From: Odobenus rosmarus divergens
Lineage: Eukaryota; Chordata; Mammalia; Carnivora; Odobenidae
NCBI RefSeq assembly: GCF_000321225.1
Contig: NW_004450566.1
Location: forward strand, 138,097-202,096
Length of the DNA: 64,000 nucleotides
Reading direction: 5' to 3'
The translations under genes were made by a program, and so were the position numbers. Shown here piece by piece: positions 11,001-23,400 of this stretch (positions are counted from its first letter, which is position 1; every line of letters begins with the position of its first letter). The notes beneath the pieces are model-generated. The model saw nothing but the letters and a program-made list of their open reading frames with translations. It searched no databases and had not been told where the DNA came from.

Positions 11001-13498
11001 TTAAAATAAGTGGTTCCCCCCCCATCCAAATTTATGGGAAATTCTGAAATTCTCTCTAAGAGCCACTTGGGTGTTTGTGAGCCCAAGGGTAAGCACCCCC
11101 TGCCAGAGTGGCTTCTTTGCTTTTGGTTCAAATGACAGCCACATGACCTAAGAACAGCATTACCTATATCTTCTTGCTGTATCTACTTACGAAACCCAAC
11201 TTTCCCAGCGCATTCCCAAATGGCATACCTCTGTTTAATGGTGAGAAATGAAGGTAAAATTCATTTGGGAAGTAGAGTCAATATATACTTGTTTTGTGCT
11301 TTTGTTACAGTGACCAGATATCCCTACCTACAACAGGGAGCCAAGGTTTCAGAGTACTTGACAAAACAAACTATTAGGGTCATCTTGACTTTATTTGAGG
11401 GTTTCCAGGCCCTATAGGAAAGCTGAGGAGATTAGTACAAAGGTGGGCTAACAGCCAGACAAAGGTGAGTGAAGGCCCACATTAAAATGTGACATGAAAG
11501 TGGGATCCGGAAGAGGCAAGAAATGTCCGAGCTCAGGCATCAAGATGAGCCTGGGCTGGGCATTCTCCTAGAACTTCAGGCCAGAGGCCTGGGCAGCCTC
11601 AGAGTGTGAGCCAAACAGTCATTTTTATCAGTTTCACAGTGAACACATACATAGTCACTTCCCCAGCATGAATGGAAATACCACATAAGTGTAAGCAAAC
11701 ACAAAACCTATCATTTCTTGGTTTGCGAGAATTGGGATTTTTTGCGGGGGGGTGGCTAAAAGGCAGAAATGTACTGATATCCACAATTTAGCAATATCCA
11801 TATAGAGTGTGTGCTCAAGGAAGCAAAAGAATTTAATAGATCCTAGAAATAATGTGCTCTATTTCATCTTTTCAGTGACATAGTTTTAAATTTCATCATT
11901 TTTGTTATAGGAGATGTTGCTACCATGCTTTCTTTTAATGTGTATGGTTTGTTGCAGATTATGTTAGCATCAACCAAATTTTATATATGCACATAAATAT
12001 GTACATGTATTATATATGCATGCATGTATGTATATATGTTTAGTTTTTATTTTTGTTATTAGCAGATACCTGGAAAAGCATCACTTTTAGAAAATAAGGG
12101 ACATTGTCCCAAAGGGATGATACCTGTGTGCTCATGCTTACTTCTTACTGAGTCACATACACAGAATTTCCAGACAAATGTCTGAGAGAGTGACACATGC
12201 TTTGATAATGGTTGAGTCAAAATTAGACGAGGGAACTGCTATGAATAGAAAAAGGGAATTCAAGTTGTGTGGTAGGCTTAGGAAGTGTGGAAATGAGCTC
12301 ATACACAAGGAACAACAAATTGTGAAAGTAACTGCTTTTCTAAAATTGTGAATGCTGTGTGGTCTAGCCAGTGGCCAAGACTCAGGGTGAGGGAGGGACT
12401 GTCAGTGTCTCCGGGAAACGGACTTGGTTGGCCTTGGCTGCCTGCAGAGATCTGGGAGCAGCTGGTGCTCTTCACGAGCAGTGGGAGCTTTGAGGAAGCA
12501 AGGAAGCAGCTTTCCAGGTTAGCCTCCCTGTCATGTGTGCCTCGTTCAACGCCACGAGTGTTTATGTAGTGGTCTGAGTGTGCCCCGTGGCATTCTCAGA
12601 ATTTGTTTTCATTTCTAGGTTTCTGAGAAGTGCTATAGTCTCACTCTGGTCCCAGCGTGGTGGTCACTGGGTTTAATGGAAACTCTCCAGCCGTGTTAAT
12701 ACGTGCCATCCTCTGCACTCAGGTGTGGTGATGCCATCCTGTGGAATCCCCTCATTTTCCATGCTCTGTCACAGAGGGCTCATGGTTAAAGTTCCAGCCA
12801 TGGTTCTATCCAGGGATGGAATTTCAAAATTTAACTACAGGAAATAGACCAACATGAAGTTTCCCTAGAACTCATCTTTGCAGTGTTTTAAATGGAATTG
12901 AGAAACACGTAGGGCCCCTTGCTCCCATGAAAAATTTGTTCCCTGCTTTTCTTTATAGAAGCCATTTCCTTCCCAGAACATTTCAAAAACCATTGCACAC
13001 GGCATTCTGGGAGCTGGAGGAAGATTAAGAATGACCTTTAGCTGAGGAAAGAGGCAGCACAACTACAGGAGATTCTGACCTATTTTTTTTTTTTTATGTG
13101 TATAATGTTGCATATCCATGGAAAACACTGGCAAGGTCCCAAGCCAGCTTCAAGCAGACTCTAAATATTCTCAGAGAAATAGCCTTCAATCAATAGAAAG
13201 ATTGTCTAAATGCACAGCAGGATAAAACCCAGTTCAGACCTGTTAAAGGTTTCTCCCATTCAAAGGAGGGCTGGGATTTCATTTTAAAGGACAGAACATG
13301 AGGTAGACGGTAATACTATTTCCTTACACTGGCTGTTACTTAACAGTTTGTGGAGCACTTTCATGATTGTCTCTTTGGATTTTTCAGAGATAGAGTTAAT
13401 AAAGCAATGATATAGTTAAGAATTATGCAATTATATAGCAGATAGTATTAACAAGGGGTAAGAACACTCATCTTAAAACTAAACAAAACAAACTTTCT
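8046..13498. other. Intergenic sequence without recognised genes
   Basis: AT-rich, mostly unique. It contains a pyrimidine tract at 9460-9495, a TATG/ATAT-rich stretch at 11985-12040 and diverged DNA-transposon-like sequence near 10635-10760 that I could not assign. Confidence 0.6.
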
Positions 13499-13675
13499 GG
13501 GATGTCTGGGTGGCTTAGTTGGTTAAGTGTCTGCCTTCATCTCAGGTCATGATCCCAATGTCCTGGGACCGAGCCCCACATCAGGGTCCCTGCTCAGTGG
13601 GGAGTCTGCTTCTCCCTCTGCCTGCCATTCCCCCCCCCGTGACAAATAAATAAATAAAATCTTTAAAAACAAGAA
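13499..13675 (+). mobile_element. Can-SINE, plus orientation
   Basis: Head gatgtctgggtggcttagtt, then ggtcatgatcccaatgtcct, a short TC body with a C-run, and tail aaataaaatctttaaaaaca. Flanks resemble an imperfect duplication of an aacaaaaca sequence. Confidence 0.93.
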
Positions 13676-13762
13676 CAAAACACTTCTGTATGTGTTAAAT
13701 AGCTAATATAACAGATATGGCAACTAAGGGATGAAACATGAACAGAGTTAATTTGGCAAGAA

Positions 13763-13990
13763 AATAAACATTTATGAAATACCTACTGTGAGCCTGGCAC
13801 TGTGCAGGGATCTTGACATGCATTATTCTACTTGGTCCCTACAACAGATTGATAGTATTGGGTATTTTACCAAAGGCAAAACTGACAGAGGAATGGTTTG
13901 ACTGAGAGCACAGTAATTGTACAATCCGAGAGGTGAGCCCCGTCCGTACGCCTCCAAAGCCCGTCGTCTGGCCATCATGCCACTGTACCT
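13763..13990 (-). repeat. MIR element, antisense
   Basis: MIR tail-first: acatttatgaaatacctact, gagcctggcactgtgcaggg, then ttttaccaaaggcaaaactg. Confidence 0.75.
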
Positions 13991-14762
13991 CAAGTTACTT
14001 AGCATGAATGTTGCTCATCATTTTTTCTTTCCTTTTGATCTTTATCATTGCTTCAGATGAATGTGATCACTCTCCATATCTCCTTTCATCACCATGATCA
14101 CATCATAATAATAGTGATCATTCATTGACCTCATTTAATGCATCTTACTATGGTTACTTAGAGATATCTTATCCATGTTCTACCATAGTGTTCCTTGAAA
14201 GTAGGTCTTGAGTCTTACTCCATTTTATATCTTAAGCAGCATCTTACATACTGTTCTGCATCTGATATTTACTCAATAAATTTTTATTTTAAGTTACTTG
14301 ATAGTGTAAATGATTCATTACAACTTTATATTCTACTATTGATGATTTGTGCTGGGGGCAGGGAGTGTTCAATAGTATAATAAATGTTTAATAAGTGATT
14401 TTGAATGAAACCAAGTGAAGCAAAATGCTCATAATCCAGTAAGCCTATTAACTAGAAAGTTTCAAGGAAACAAAAAGTGATTAAGCTAAAAGATGGTGGC
14501 GTAAAGTTGTGTTTTCTTTATCCCTTCCATGAAACCTACAGAATGAATGAAGTTAAAATGGATGAAATTTTGATAGGAAAGGTCCATCTGCAGTAAAACT
14601 AGGAAGTAGCTAAAATCTCAAAGTACTTTATCCCCCAAATATGGTGCATCTGGACTGAGTCAAGGGAGGCTGGAAGGAGCTGAAACACACCTTTTGGGTT
14701 CCAAGTAGGATTCAGAGTTTTCTGAAAGCAAGTGTTATCAGGGGTCCAGGTGATGCTCTTTT

Positions 14763-14951
14763 TTTTTTTTTTTAAAGATTTTATTTATTTATTTGAGAGA
14801 GAGAATGAGAGCACATGAGAGGGGGGAGGGCCAGGGGGAGAAGCAGACTCCCTGCTGAGCAGGGAGTCTGATGCGGGACTCGATCCCGGGACTCCAGGAT
14901 CATGACCCAAACCGAAGGCAGTCGCTTAACCAACTGAGCCACCCAGGCACC
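14763..14951 (-). mobile_element. Can-SINE, full length
   Basis: T-run, aaagattttatttatttatt, body, head ending gagccacccaggcacc. A perfect 17-bp duplication (ccaggtgatgctctttt) is at 14746 and 14952. It splits an older LINE-like sequence. Confidence 0.96.
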
Positions 14952-16680
14952 CCAGGTGATGCTCTTTTACTTAGAGCAAGAACTGAGGGTCTTTGCTCTA
15001 CATTGCAGAGAAGAGAGGTTGGTCAGACAGATGGAAGGACATTACTGGGCAAGGCATGTTTATTTCCCAAAGTAGAATTCCTCTTTAGATGAGGCAGGGA
15101 GGATGAAAAGGTGGTAGTGGCAGCCAGCTTAGTGGTGGTTGATTGATTCAAACAAGCAGCTACAGATAAACATAAATAACCCAAGAAAAGATTGGAGAGC
15201 TGGGAGTCTCCACCATGGTCCTTACATTTTGCTGGGGCCATCTGCTCACTTGAGAGGTCAGAGAACAAGGCAAATATGGTTAAAAACTACTGAAGCCCAA
15301 TAAAAACCCAGTTTGAAGCCTGCCATTGCTCCAGCTTACCCCTTGACTCCTCTCCATAATTAAAACAAATGGCAAGTCAGGCAAGAACCGCATTTCCTTT
15401 AGAGCAGGGTATATGTTTTCAAGTTGATGTAGGTCCATTAATGTCAAAAGCAAATAAAAATCACAAACAAAAATGTGCAAAGAAACTCAAAAACCAAAAG
15501 GCAAATGAAGCATAATACTCTTAAGAAGAATCATTCCAGCACACCAAGGAATTTCAGATGTGTATTTGTCTGCACTCCCAATTTTAAAAATACAGAAGGT
15601 CTTTGTGAAATAATTCTGAAGTGAAATATACGATCAAAGAAGAATAGGCAAAAGAAGACAAAGTAAGCTAAGAGTGATGAATGAAATTGAAGATAATATA
15701 ACTATCCTAGAAATGAAGACTGCATTAGAACAGATGTTGTTGAAAACATATTCAGTGATGCAGAGGTCAGACCAAAGAGAATAAAATAGCATTTATGGGG
15801 GGGGGAATCTCCAAATAAATAAAAACTAAGTACAAGATGACAGCCAGCCAGACAACAGTCAGTCAGCCTATGGGATGATAGTGTTCCTAAAGTATGTAAC
15901 AGAACAAATGGAGCAGAAAATAAAAATATCAAAAATAAAATGAAAGAAAACTCCATGGGAACAAAATATCTGACCCTGTGCATTGAAAGAGATCTTGGGG
16001 GAAGAAACTTGTAACAGAATCATCAACACAAAGACACATAGTCAAGTTAGTTCAACTTTAAGGACAATATAAGAATCCACATGGGCATCTAGGCGGAAAA
16101 AGCATGTTTCTTACAAGGGAGAAAAGAACAGACTGACCTCAAATTTCCCATTGGAGATAATTCATTAGGGAAAAAAGTACACAGCAAAATCTGGTTAACT
16201 ATGAGATGAATCAAAATAAAGTCTCAAGAATGGGAAAGGCAAAGAATTGAGGTAGAGTCTTGAATACATTTAATTATAGAACAGAACCAAATGCACAAAA
16301 TTATGGTTAAAGAACAGAATGTAACTATTGTAAATCCTAAACATCATAAAAGTACAATATAAACATATAATAGTCCAAAATGGTCAGTAGAGAAATTAGC
16401 TTTTTTCTTCTCTCCTCATTCATAGCTTGGAGCCACAGCTACCATCAAAGGTTGTTGAACTTAAGAAACAAAATGTACTTGACCACTTTTAGAAACTGAT
16501 GAACCATATTTAAATTTTTTGCATCTGTAAATGATTTCTGAACATCCTCTAAACAGTCTTTAAGTTTTACGGTTCTCTCATGATTTAAGAGGATTTGGTG
16601 AGTAAGGCAAGCTACGGTGGAGATTGTCAGCAGGGTTACTGACTAAAATGTTGAACCATTCAGTTTAAAAAGAGAATTTT

Positions 16681-16879
16681 TTCCCTGGGTGGTTCAGTGG
16701 GTTAAGTGTCCAACTCGTGGTTTCGGCTCAGGTCATGACCTCAGCATGAGATCGAGCCCCGCATCGGGTTCTGTGCGCAGTGTGGAGTCTGCTTGAGAGT
16801 CTCTCTTTCTTTCCCTCTGCCCCTCTCCTTGTTCCTGTGCGCTCTCTCTCTCAAATAAATAGAATCTTTTTTTTTTCCT
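16681..16879 (+). mobile_element. Can-SINE, plus orientation
   Basis: Diverged head ccctgggtggttcagtgggt, ggtcatgacctcagcatgag, TC-rich body and AAATAAATAGAATC tail. The 11-bp duplication aaagagaattt is at 16669 and 16880. Confidence 0.93.
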
Positions 16880-17289
16880 AAAGAGAATTTATGTGGCCAT
16901 TGTTGGTAATTTCAGTTTTTCACTATTAAGAATAATCCTGAATCTCAGGAGTGATTAAATTATGAAATTATGACCTAAGTGCTGGAATACCATGCAGCTG
17001 TTAAAAAGAATGAAATAAGTCAACAGGGATTAACATGGAATGATCAAGCAGTGTTATTAAGTAAAAAATTAAGTTGCAGACTATAGTCTGATATCCTGTT
17101 TGAACCAAAGAGAAGACTAAGCATGATACTGTGCATGTTTCGTGGCTACCTTCGGGACCTGAGGTAGACGAGTGAGAACAGGGGGCGTTTGCTATTTATT
17201 TTATGTACTATGTACTATTGGAAATTTTTGTCAAGAGTAGAAAGGACTTTTTTTTAAACCACAGATTAAGAAAAAGACAAAGGACAAAT

Positions 17290-18730
17290 TTTAATTTTTC
17301 ATTGGATGACCATAACAGTCATGGTAGGGGAGTTAGAAAAATGGTCTGGTGAAACTGATTGGCTTGGGAGTGTCCTTTACGATTCTGTTACGTTGGAGGG
17401 CATCCCACCTCCTGGGAGAAAACAGGAGGATGGGGTGGTCACAGTCGCGGATGGGAGCCCGGGAAGGATGCCCATGGTGTGGAATGGCCTGAACTCAAGG
17501 GTGGTGTTCCAGAATGAGGCATTTTCGTAGTAGATTTAGGTGTTTACCTGGCTGAAGAAGCCAAGGCACTGAGGAATCCCTGGCTCAGAGCAAGAGAGGG
17601 ATAAAAATTTACCTTCTGTAAGTAGGGGTTTACTTCAGCACTCTTACAGGAGAAACTGAATTTCAAGGAGGCAGAACATGAGTTGGCTGGGAGGAGACCT
17701 TGCTGGGTCCCCCCGGTGACCAGGCAGATCTTGGGGATCAGCACCAAGTCCTAGAGGGCAAGCTCCGGAGATACACTGGCAGGAAGTGGGGTATCGTAGA
17801 GTGACAAGCTTGGTATTCTTGTCCTAGTGCTGAGACCATGTGACCCCTCTAGGCCTATTTTTTTCTTGGTGGGATATCCCTCCTCATGCTAAAAAGGGTT
17901 TAAAGGGAGGATTGAGAATGTGTGCCCCCCCCAAAAAAAATTGCATGAAAGAGGCACAAAGCACTGTATGCTATAAAGTGGTCTCTCAGAAAATACCCAC
18001 CTTGCTTCCCAGCTTCTGCTCATTTTGATTCCCAGAAGTTCTTCTTTTCAACTTCTCTGACTTTTTGGCATGTTTCTCCACCCCTCTTGTTGGGGTTTCC
18101 TTCCTGCCCACCATTACCTCCTTAGAGTCACACCACACAGACGGTCTGCCTCGTTGCTGGCAGCAGAGAGAGAAGGCTGGCAATGTTAATCGTCCAGGTG
18201 TTACTTTTTCTCAGAGAAACTGCCTCCGGCTGATAGGGCTCTACCCTTGTGGCCAAGACTCCTTGCTGTAACTCCAGAAACCTCCGCCAGTGCAGGGCAC
18301 TTGCCAGCGTGGCTCTCTGTGCGTTTGTTCTGCGCTAGCCTCCAGCTTCAGGGGAGAAGGCGGGCTGGCTAATTTCTGGGCAAGGCCGATCACTTTCCTC
18401 CCCAGCTCAAACTTTGCCCTGTGAAGGCTCTCGGACCTGTCTGAGATCAACTGGCCCCTAAACTGATAACACTCTATTTTGGAAACTTTGCTCAGAACTA
18501 TTAGCAACGTGAGAAGGCCACCAGATAAGAACCCCAAGTTCCAGAATGCCTGTGATAAGGCAATAACCTCAAGTGCCTAGACTTCAGTGGGGAATCTCGT
18601 CTGGGCTTCGTATCGGCAGAAATGCTTAGTTAGGGCAAAGCAGCAATTGAGAAAACAAGTTCGACAACAACAAAACCAGACCCTAAATGCCTTTTGTTAA
18701 GGAGAAGCGATGGGGATAAACAGGCATTCA
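17290..18730. other. Intergenic, unique
   Basis: No repeat or exon recognised; moderately GC-rich with short incidental frames on both strands. Confidence 0.55.
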
Positions 18731-18734
18731 GTGA

Positions 18735-19033
18735 GTGCTAACAGCCTTCTTCTCAAGGCTTTCCCACATGCTCGCTCTTTCTGGTACAGTCTCCTTTCAT
18801 CCAGCTCCTACTCATTCCCCAGATGCTGGCTTCCATGCCACTTCCCCTGCTCCATTCCCTAACTGCCCTACGTCCCCTTATTATTCATTCTCATAGCTGC
18901 CCTTTCATTTTGCAGCACTTACCACAATTGGAATCAAACAATTTGTGTCGTTTGCATGGGTCTGGTTCAGTGATAAGATTCCCAGCACCTAGCCCAGTAC
19001 CTAGGTGCACATCAGTATTTGTTGGATTAATGC
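18735..19033 (+). repeat. L2 LINE 3' end
   Basis: Pyrimidine-rich start, ttgcagcacttaccacaatt, ttcccagcacctagcccagt, and a final gtatttgttggattaatg, as in L2 3' ends. Confidence 0.75.
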
Positions 19034-19384
19034 ACCAGTGCTCGGGCTGAAAATCCCCAAACATATATCATGGGGTTTAACATAGGACTCTGACAGCTTT
19101 GGCTGACGTCACGAGGCAGTAGATTGCTGTTTACCCACAACTGTAAAGCAAGACGCTGAACCACACATGCAGAGCTTACAGAGGGGGTCAAAATACCCAG
19201 TTTTGCTCCCTTAGCTTCTGGCTCCTCTCACTGGCATAAAGGCTTTTAATTGAGAAGTCAGCTGATGTGGGAAATCAGAGGGTTTCTCCAGAGGGTTGGG
19301 AGTGTTTCCCCTTACCACAGGCTAATGATAGCAGCTTCACGAAGACCACTTAGATGTTGGCGTGGACATGAAGTAAAGGCAATC

Positions 19385-20185
19385 TGGGGCATTGCTGGCA
19401 GGAGGGGAAGCTGGTGCAGCCACTGTGGAAAACTGCATGGACGTTCTTTTGAAAATTAGAAATAGAGCTGCCATATGATCCAGCAATCCTACTTTTGGAT
19501 ATTTATCCAAAGAAATTAAGTTCTCAAAGAGATATCTGCACTCCTTTGTTCACTGCCACACTATTCACAATAGCCAAGATATGAAAACCTAAATGTCCAT
19601 AGACGACAGATGAATGGGTACAGAAAATGTGCTGTGTACACACACATACAATGGAATATTTCAGCCTTAAAATGAAGTCCTGCCATTTGCAAAAACATGA
19701 ATAGATCTGGAGGACATTATGTTAAACGAACTAAGCCAAACAGAGAAGGACAGATACTGTATTTTCTCACTTATATGTGTGATCTGAAAGAGTGAAACTC
19801 ACAGAAGCACAGTAGAATGGTGATCATAGGGGCTAGGGGGAGGGGGAAATGAAGAGGTGTGATGGTCAAAGGGTACTGAGTGTCAGTTACGCAAGTTCTG
19901 GAGACTCACTACCCAGCACAGTGCCTGTAGTGTGTAGTACTACACTGTGTACCTGAAATCTCCTAAGAGATCTTATGTTAAATATTCTTACCACATACAC
20001 AAAAATAATAATGTTAACAAAGGGTGTGAGTGGAAGCTTTGGGAGGTGGTTGGGTACGTTTGTAGCCTTGATGGTGGTGATGGTTTTATAGGTGTATCCT
20101 TCCTCCAAACTCACTGAGTTGTATATATTAAATAGGTACAGCTTTTTACATGTCAGTCATATTTTAATAAAGTGGTTTAAATAAA
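19385..20185 (+). mobile_element. L1 3' end (ORF2 tail and 3'UTR)
   Basis: It matches the standard L1 terminal segment: tatgatccagcaatcctact, cacaatagccaagatatgaa, acaatggaatatttcagcct, and ctcacttatatgtgtgatct, ending in an AT-rich tail with aataaa. 5'-truncated, with no usable frame. Confidence 0.9.
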
Positions 20186-20189
20186 CAAA

Positions 20190-22080
20190 ACACCCCTGAC
20201 TTGTGACTCCTCAAACTTGGGGGACACAGAGGACTGGTATTTGCTTGGAAAAATACACAAAACAAAACCACCCCTACAGTAGAGTAGGTATTTTTTAGTG
20301 CTTTTTTTTGTTCATGGCTGAGGTGGAAGGGTGGATGTGACCAGAAGGAACACGTGTAGTTGCTATGTTGGCACGGTCCTTTAGAAAGAGGCCTTAATCT
20401 ACTAGTTCCTACCTGAAGAGGGGTGTGTGTGTGTATGTGTGCGTGTGCGCACGTGCGTGCATGCACGTGCTGTTGGAGGGGGGGCCAAAGAAGAGATCCT
20501 GTCAACACCCTGAAAGGCTGGAGGAGCTCAGCGCGGCACCTTCTGAGGCACCCAGGATGGGTTTTGACAATGGCTGCAGGAAGCCAAGGCCAGATTCCAG
20601 GGTGCTAAGATCTCTGCAGCCCTAATCCCTCCTCTGCACCCTTTCTCCATCAACCCATGGGTGGCTGAGTGGTGGGTCAAAGGGGAGGGTGGCAAGATTC
20701 ACTTGGCTTTCAGCAAGCCTAAGCTGGAAGAGGGGAGAGACTTTAATTTTAAATGAATTTCAGAGTTTTGGCTGTTACAGAAGGCTGGACTTACTAGTTA
20801 TGAAATGAAACTTATGCTAAGAGTGACCAGAGGACTTATCAAGAACAACTGTCCTGGAAGAATTAAGATCTGCCAAGGGCAAGGAAAACAGCCACCAAAG
20901 TGTGTTTGCAGGGGCACCTGTGAGAATAAATGGGGTTCTTTATGATTGCCCGCCCAGTCCGTCTCATTGAATGCAACAGCCTGTGTTTAATCCTTGCATA
21001 ACTATGGTATCCTAATTCATCAGAGATGTTAGAAGGAAGATCCAGGGGATTAGGCAAATTGCTTGGGGTCAACCGGTCGGTGAATTTCAGAACTAGGACT
21101 CAAACCCAGGGTGTAGTTCTATTCTTTACTCTCTACCACATACCAAAGCATTTTCAATTTTACTTCCCAAACTTTCCATGTTTGCTTACAGGTTCTTGGT
21201 TTTGAACTGGCCTTCTCATTGTAAGCCAAGTCATCTGTACCCAAAGACAGGAGAAATGATAGGCTATGCATCTTAACAGAAGGGAGGAGTCATAATAGTT
21301 CATTCAGGCGAGAGCGGTGAGTTAGAAGGGAGGAGCAGGTGGGGTGGTGATAATTGGCTACCGCAGCAATACAGACTTGTCATCAGGGGCAGAGGGAGGA
21401 AGGAAGGATGAGGGAGCATAGGAGGTGGCTCTGCCAACAGTCCCCAGTGTCCCCTTATAGCCTGTTCTCAGCTGCAGAGCTCTGTGGCTCAGGTGGCCCT
21501 GGAGACCCTCTTGGCACTGGTTTGACAAGGCTGACTTAAGTGAACTCTATCCTTGAGAGGAGAAGGAAAAGCTTACAGGTGTACGAGAGTCATTTCCACA
21601 GCAGGCTTTTCCCCAAAGCATCTTACCTGAATTGATCTGTGCCAACCCACTCCAGTACCTGCATGGGCAAGAAGCACTCAGGCTTACAGACCACAAGGCT
21701 CTTTTTAAAACTCTCCTATGAAGACAAAGTGGAAGAGAGAATTAATAGAATATTCAAAGTTAAGCTCAAGTTTGGGACAAGTGCATCAGTACTGTTACTG
21801 GTAGCCATGATGCTAAGAGAAGCTAATATCATACTTGGAAAGATTCACAGAGAAAACTTATTTCACAAAGCAGCAAGGAGCAGAGCCTCAAAAATGTTCT
21901 GGATTGTGTTTACCATACAACAGGGCTCAATCACTGCTATGCAAAAATCTAAATGAACCCAATAGACTTCTTAGTCCTGGCTGGCTGCTTGTTTGTCAGG
22001 TATATTGTAACAGAACTCTCCAAATCCAAATAAAAGACAGAAAAAAATAATTAGAAAATAAACTATATATGGAAAACTTG
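20190..22080. other. Intergenic, unique, with a GTGC tract
   Basis: Contains the alternating TG/CG/CATG tract at 20423-20472. The 105-codon frame at 21639-21956 has no homology I can name and no Kozak or splice support. Confidence 0.55.
20423..20472. repeat. Alternating purine-pyrimidine tract (TG/CG/CATG)
   Basis: gtgtgtgtgtgtatgtgtgc, then gtgtgcgcacgtgcgtgcat, self-complementary in part (gcgcacgtgc). It can adopt Z-DNA or cruciform forms. Confidence 0.8.
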
Positions 22081-22084
22081 CTGG

Positions 22085-22260
22085 GTACCATGCACCATCC
22101 TACCAGTACGTTACCATAATGCTCTGGGGAAGGTACTATCCCATTCACGGTTGGGAAGCTGAAGCTGCAGGGCTTTATGATCTTGCCTATGGTCTGTAGT
22201 TGGTGAGTAGCAGAGCAGGACTCTAAGCCAGGCTGTCTGGCTTGACTGCTTTGAACCACG
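22085..22260 (-). repeat. MIR element, antisense
   Basis: Reads as the MIR complement: actatcccattcacggttgg, then gtagcagagcaggactctaa and a closing ctttgaaccacg. Confidence 0.7.
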
Positions 22261-23084
22261 TGTGTACGGTACTTCTTGTTTGGTGCTTTAAGACTCCATC
22301 TTTGTATTGTTTGCCATCAGTGGCTGCTGGGCTGTTCTCAGCTCCTCTCTAGGGAGAGTCTGTAAGCTCTTAGGGTCTCATCCTGCTCTGTGTGGCCGTC
22401 ATTTAAACATCTTCATTTCAGCGTCTATGGAATCCAGAGAGTTGTTCTGGATGCTGTTGATGGGCTCTGCTAGTTCTGTCATTACAGGAATCCCACGGTC
22501 CTTCAATTGTCCTCAAAATGTCTATGCTTGGAAGATGACAGAAATGCTAGGCATAAAATAAGTGTCAACAAAAGCTCGTATCGAATTTAAAGAAATGTCA
22601 GGCTAATCTATCCTTAATGAAGATAGAAACATGATATACAACATTATCTCTAGACTGCTGTCCTCTACCCTGTCTTGGAGAAGTGGGAGAAAAGCTATAG
22701 AAAAAGTACAGTAGGAAATGAAATCAGAACCCATCAGTTATGATAAATAAAAGTAACTTTTAAAATCATTTAATTTTATATTACAAACCATTATAGACTA
22801 TTGAGATGCTCATGTTCCAGAGGTGACTAGAGGTATGAATGCCACATTGGAAAGAGACATCCCCTTTGAAGGTGTCCAGTTGGTTAATCATGGCAAAGGG
22901 ACTCCCAAAGGCAAGTCAGTCTGCCATCAGAAAAACAAACAAACAAACAAACTAATTTCTAAATCATGACTTTGGAAAGATGAGGCAAGGCACATAAACC
23001 TAAATGACACAGCAGACTCTTGCAGTAATCCAAATCCTCTGGCCACATGAATTTTAAATAGGACATAGTATGAATAACCTCCCT

Positions 23085-23400
23085 CATTCATTCTTTGAAT
23101 AAATTATTACTGAGCACCTTCTCTGTGCCAGATACTAGACTAGGAGCTGGGAACACCCTAGTCTCCACTCTCATGGAATTTAATACAACTAGTATTTAAG
23201 TTATAATTGTGATAAATGCCACAAAGGAGAAGTAGAAGATGAAACAGAGTGTGTACCAGCGTGACCTGAGTTAGTTTGAGAGGTTAGGGACAGCTTCCTG
23301 GAGGAGGTGATGTTAAAGGGAAGTTCTTGAGGGTGAGGAGGACTTAGCTAAGTGAGGAAGGGGTGGAGGATAGACCTGGTAGTACAGAAGAGACCTTGGG
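23085..23400 (+). repeat. Old interspersed repeat, same type as 51840-52690 (5' part)
   Basis: tcattctttgaataaattat, gagcaccttctctgtgccag, tagactaggagctgggaaca and gcttcctggaggaggtgatg parallel the larger copy. Confidence 0.6.

Larger units (their letters stand above)
1612..14662. promoter_or_regulatory. Cluster of AP-1 sites (TGAGTCA/TGACTCA)
   Basis: Exact 7-mers start at 1612, 3186, 5140, 5393, 5721, 8200, 10070, 12149, 12213 and 14656, found by eye. About 1.8 are expected by chance in 14.7 kb. Only about five were seen in the remaining 49 kb. The copy at 10070 (TGAGTCAGC) also fits a MAF/NRF2-type extension. This suggests AP-1-responsive enhancer sequence downstream of ELL2. Confidence 0.5.
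14475..17285 (+). mobile_element. Old LINE fragment, probably HAL1/L1M type, split by two SINEs
   Basis: It opens with aaaagatggtggcgtaaagt, like L1 5' ends. A-rich sequence with degraded reading frames follows, and it closes with an L1-like 3' part (ggaataccatgcagctgtta, 16,985 onward). After removing the two SINEs the length is about 2.4 kb, near that of a half-L1 element carrying only ORF1. The 3' part is convincing as L1M; the family name is inference. Confidence 0.45.

Noticed and set aside
20164..20625. Several frames with Cys/Val or His/Ala repeats
   Set aside because: Products of translating the alternating TG/CG tract.
21639..21956. 105-codon plus-strand frame
   Set aside because: No recognised family, no flanking splice or promoter signals, and surrounding sequence looks intergenic.
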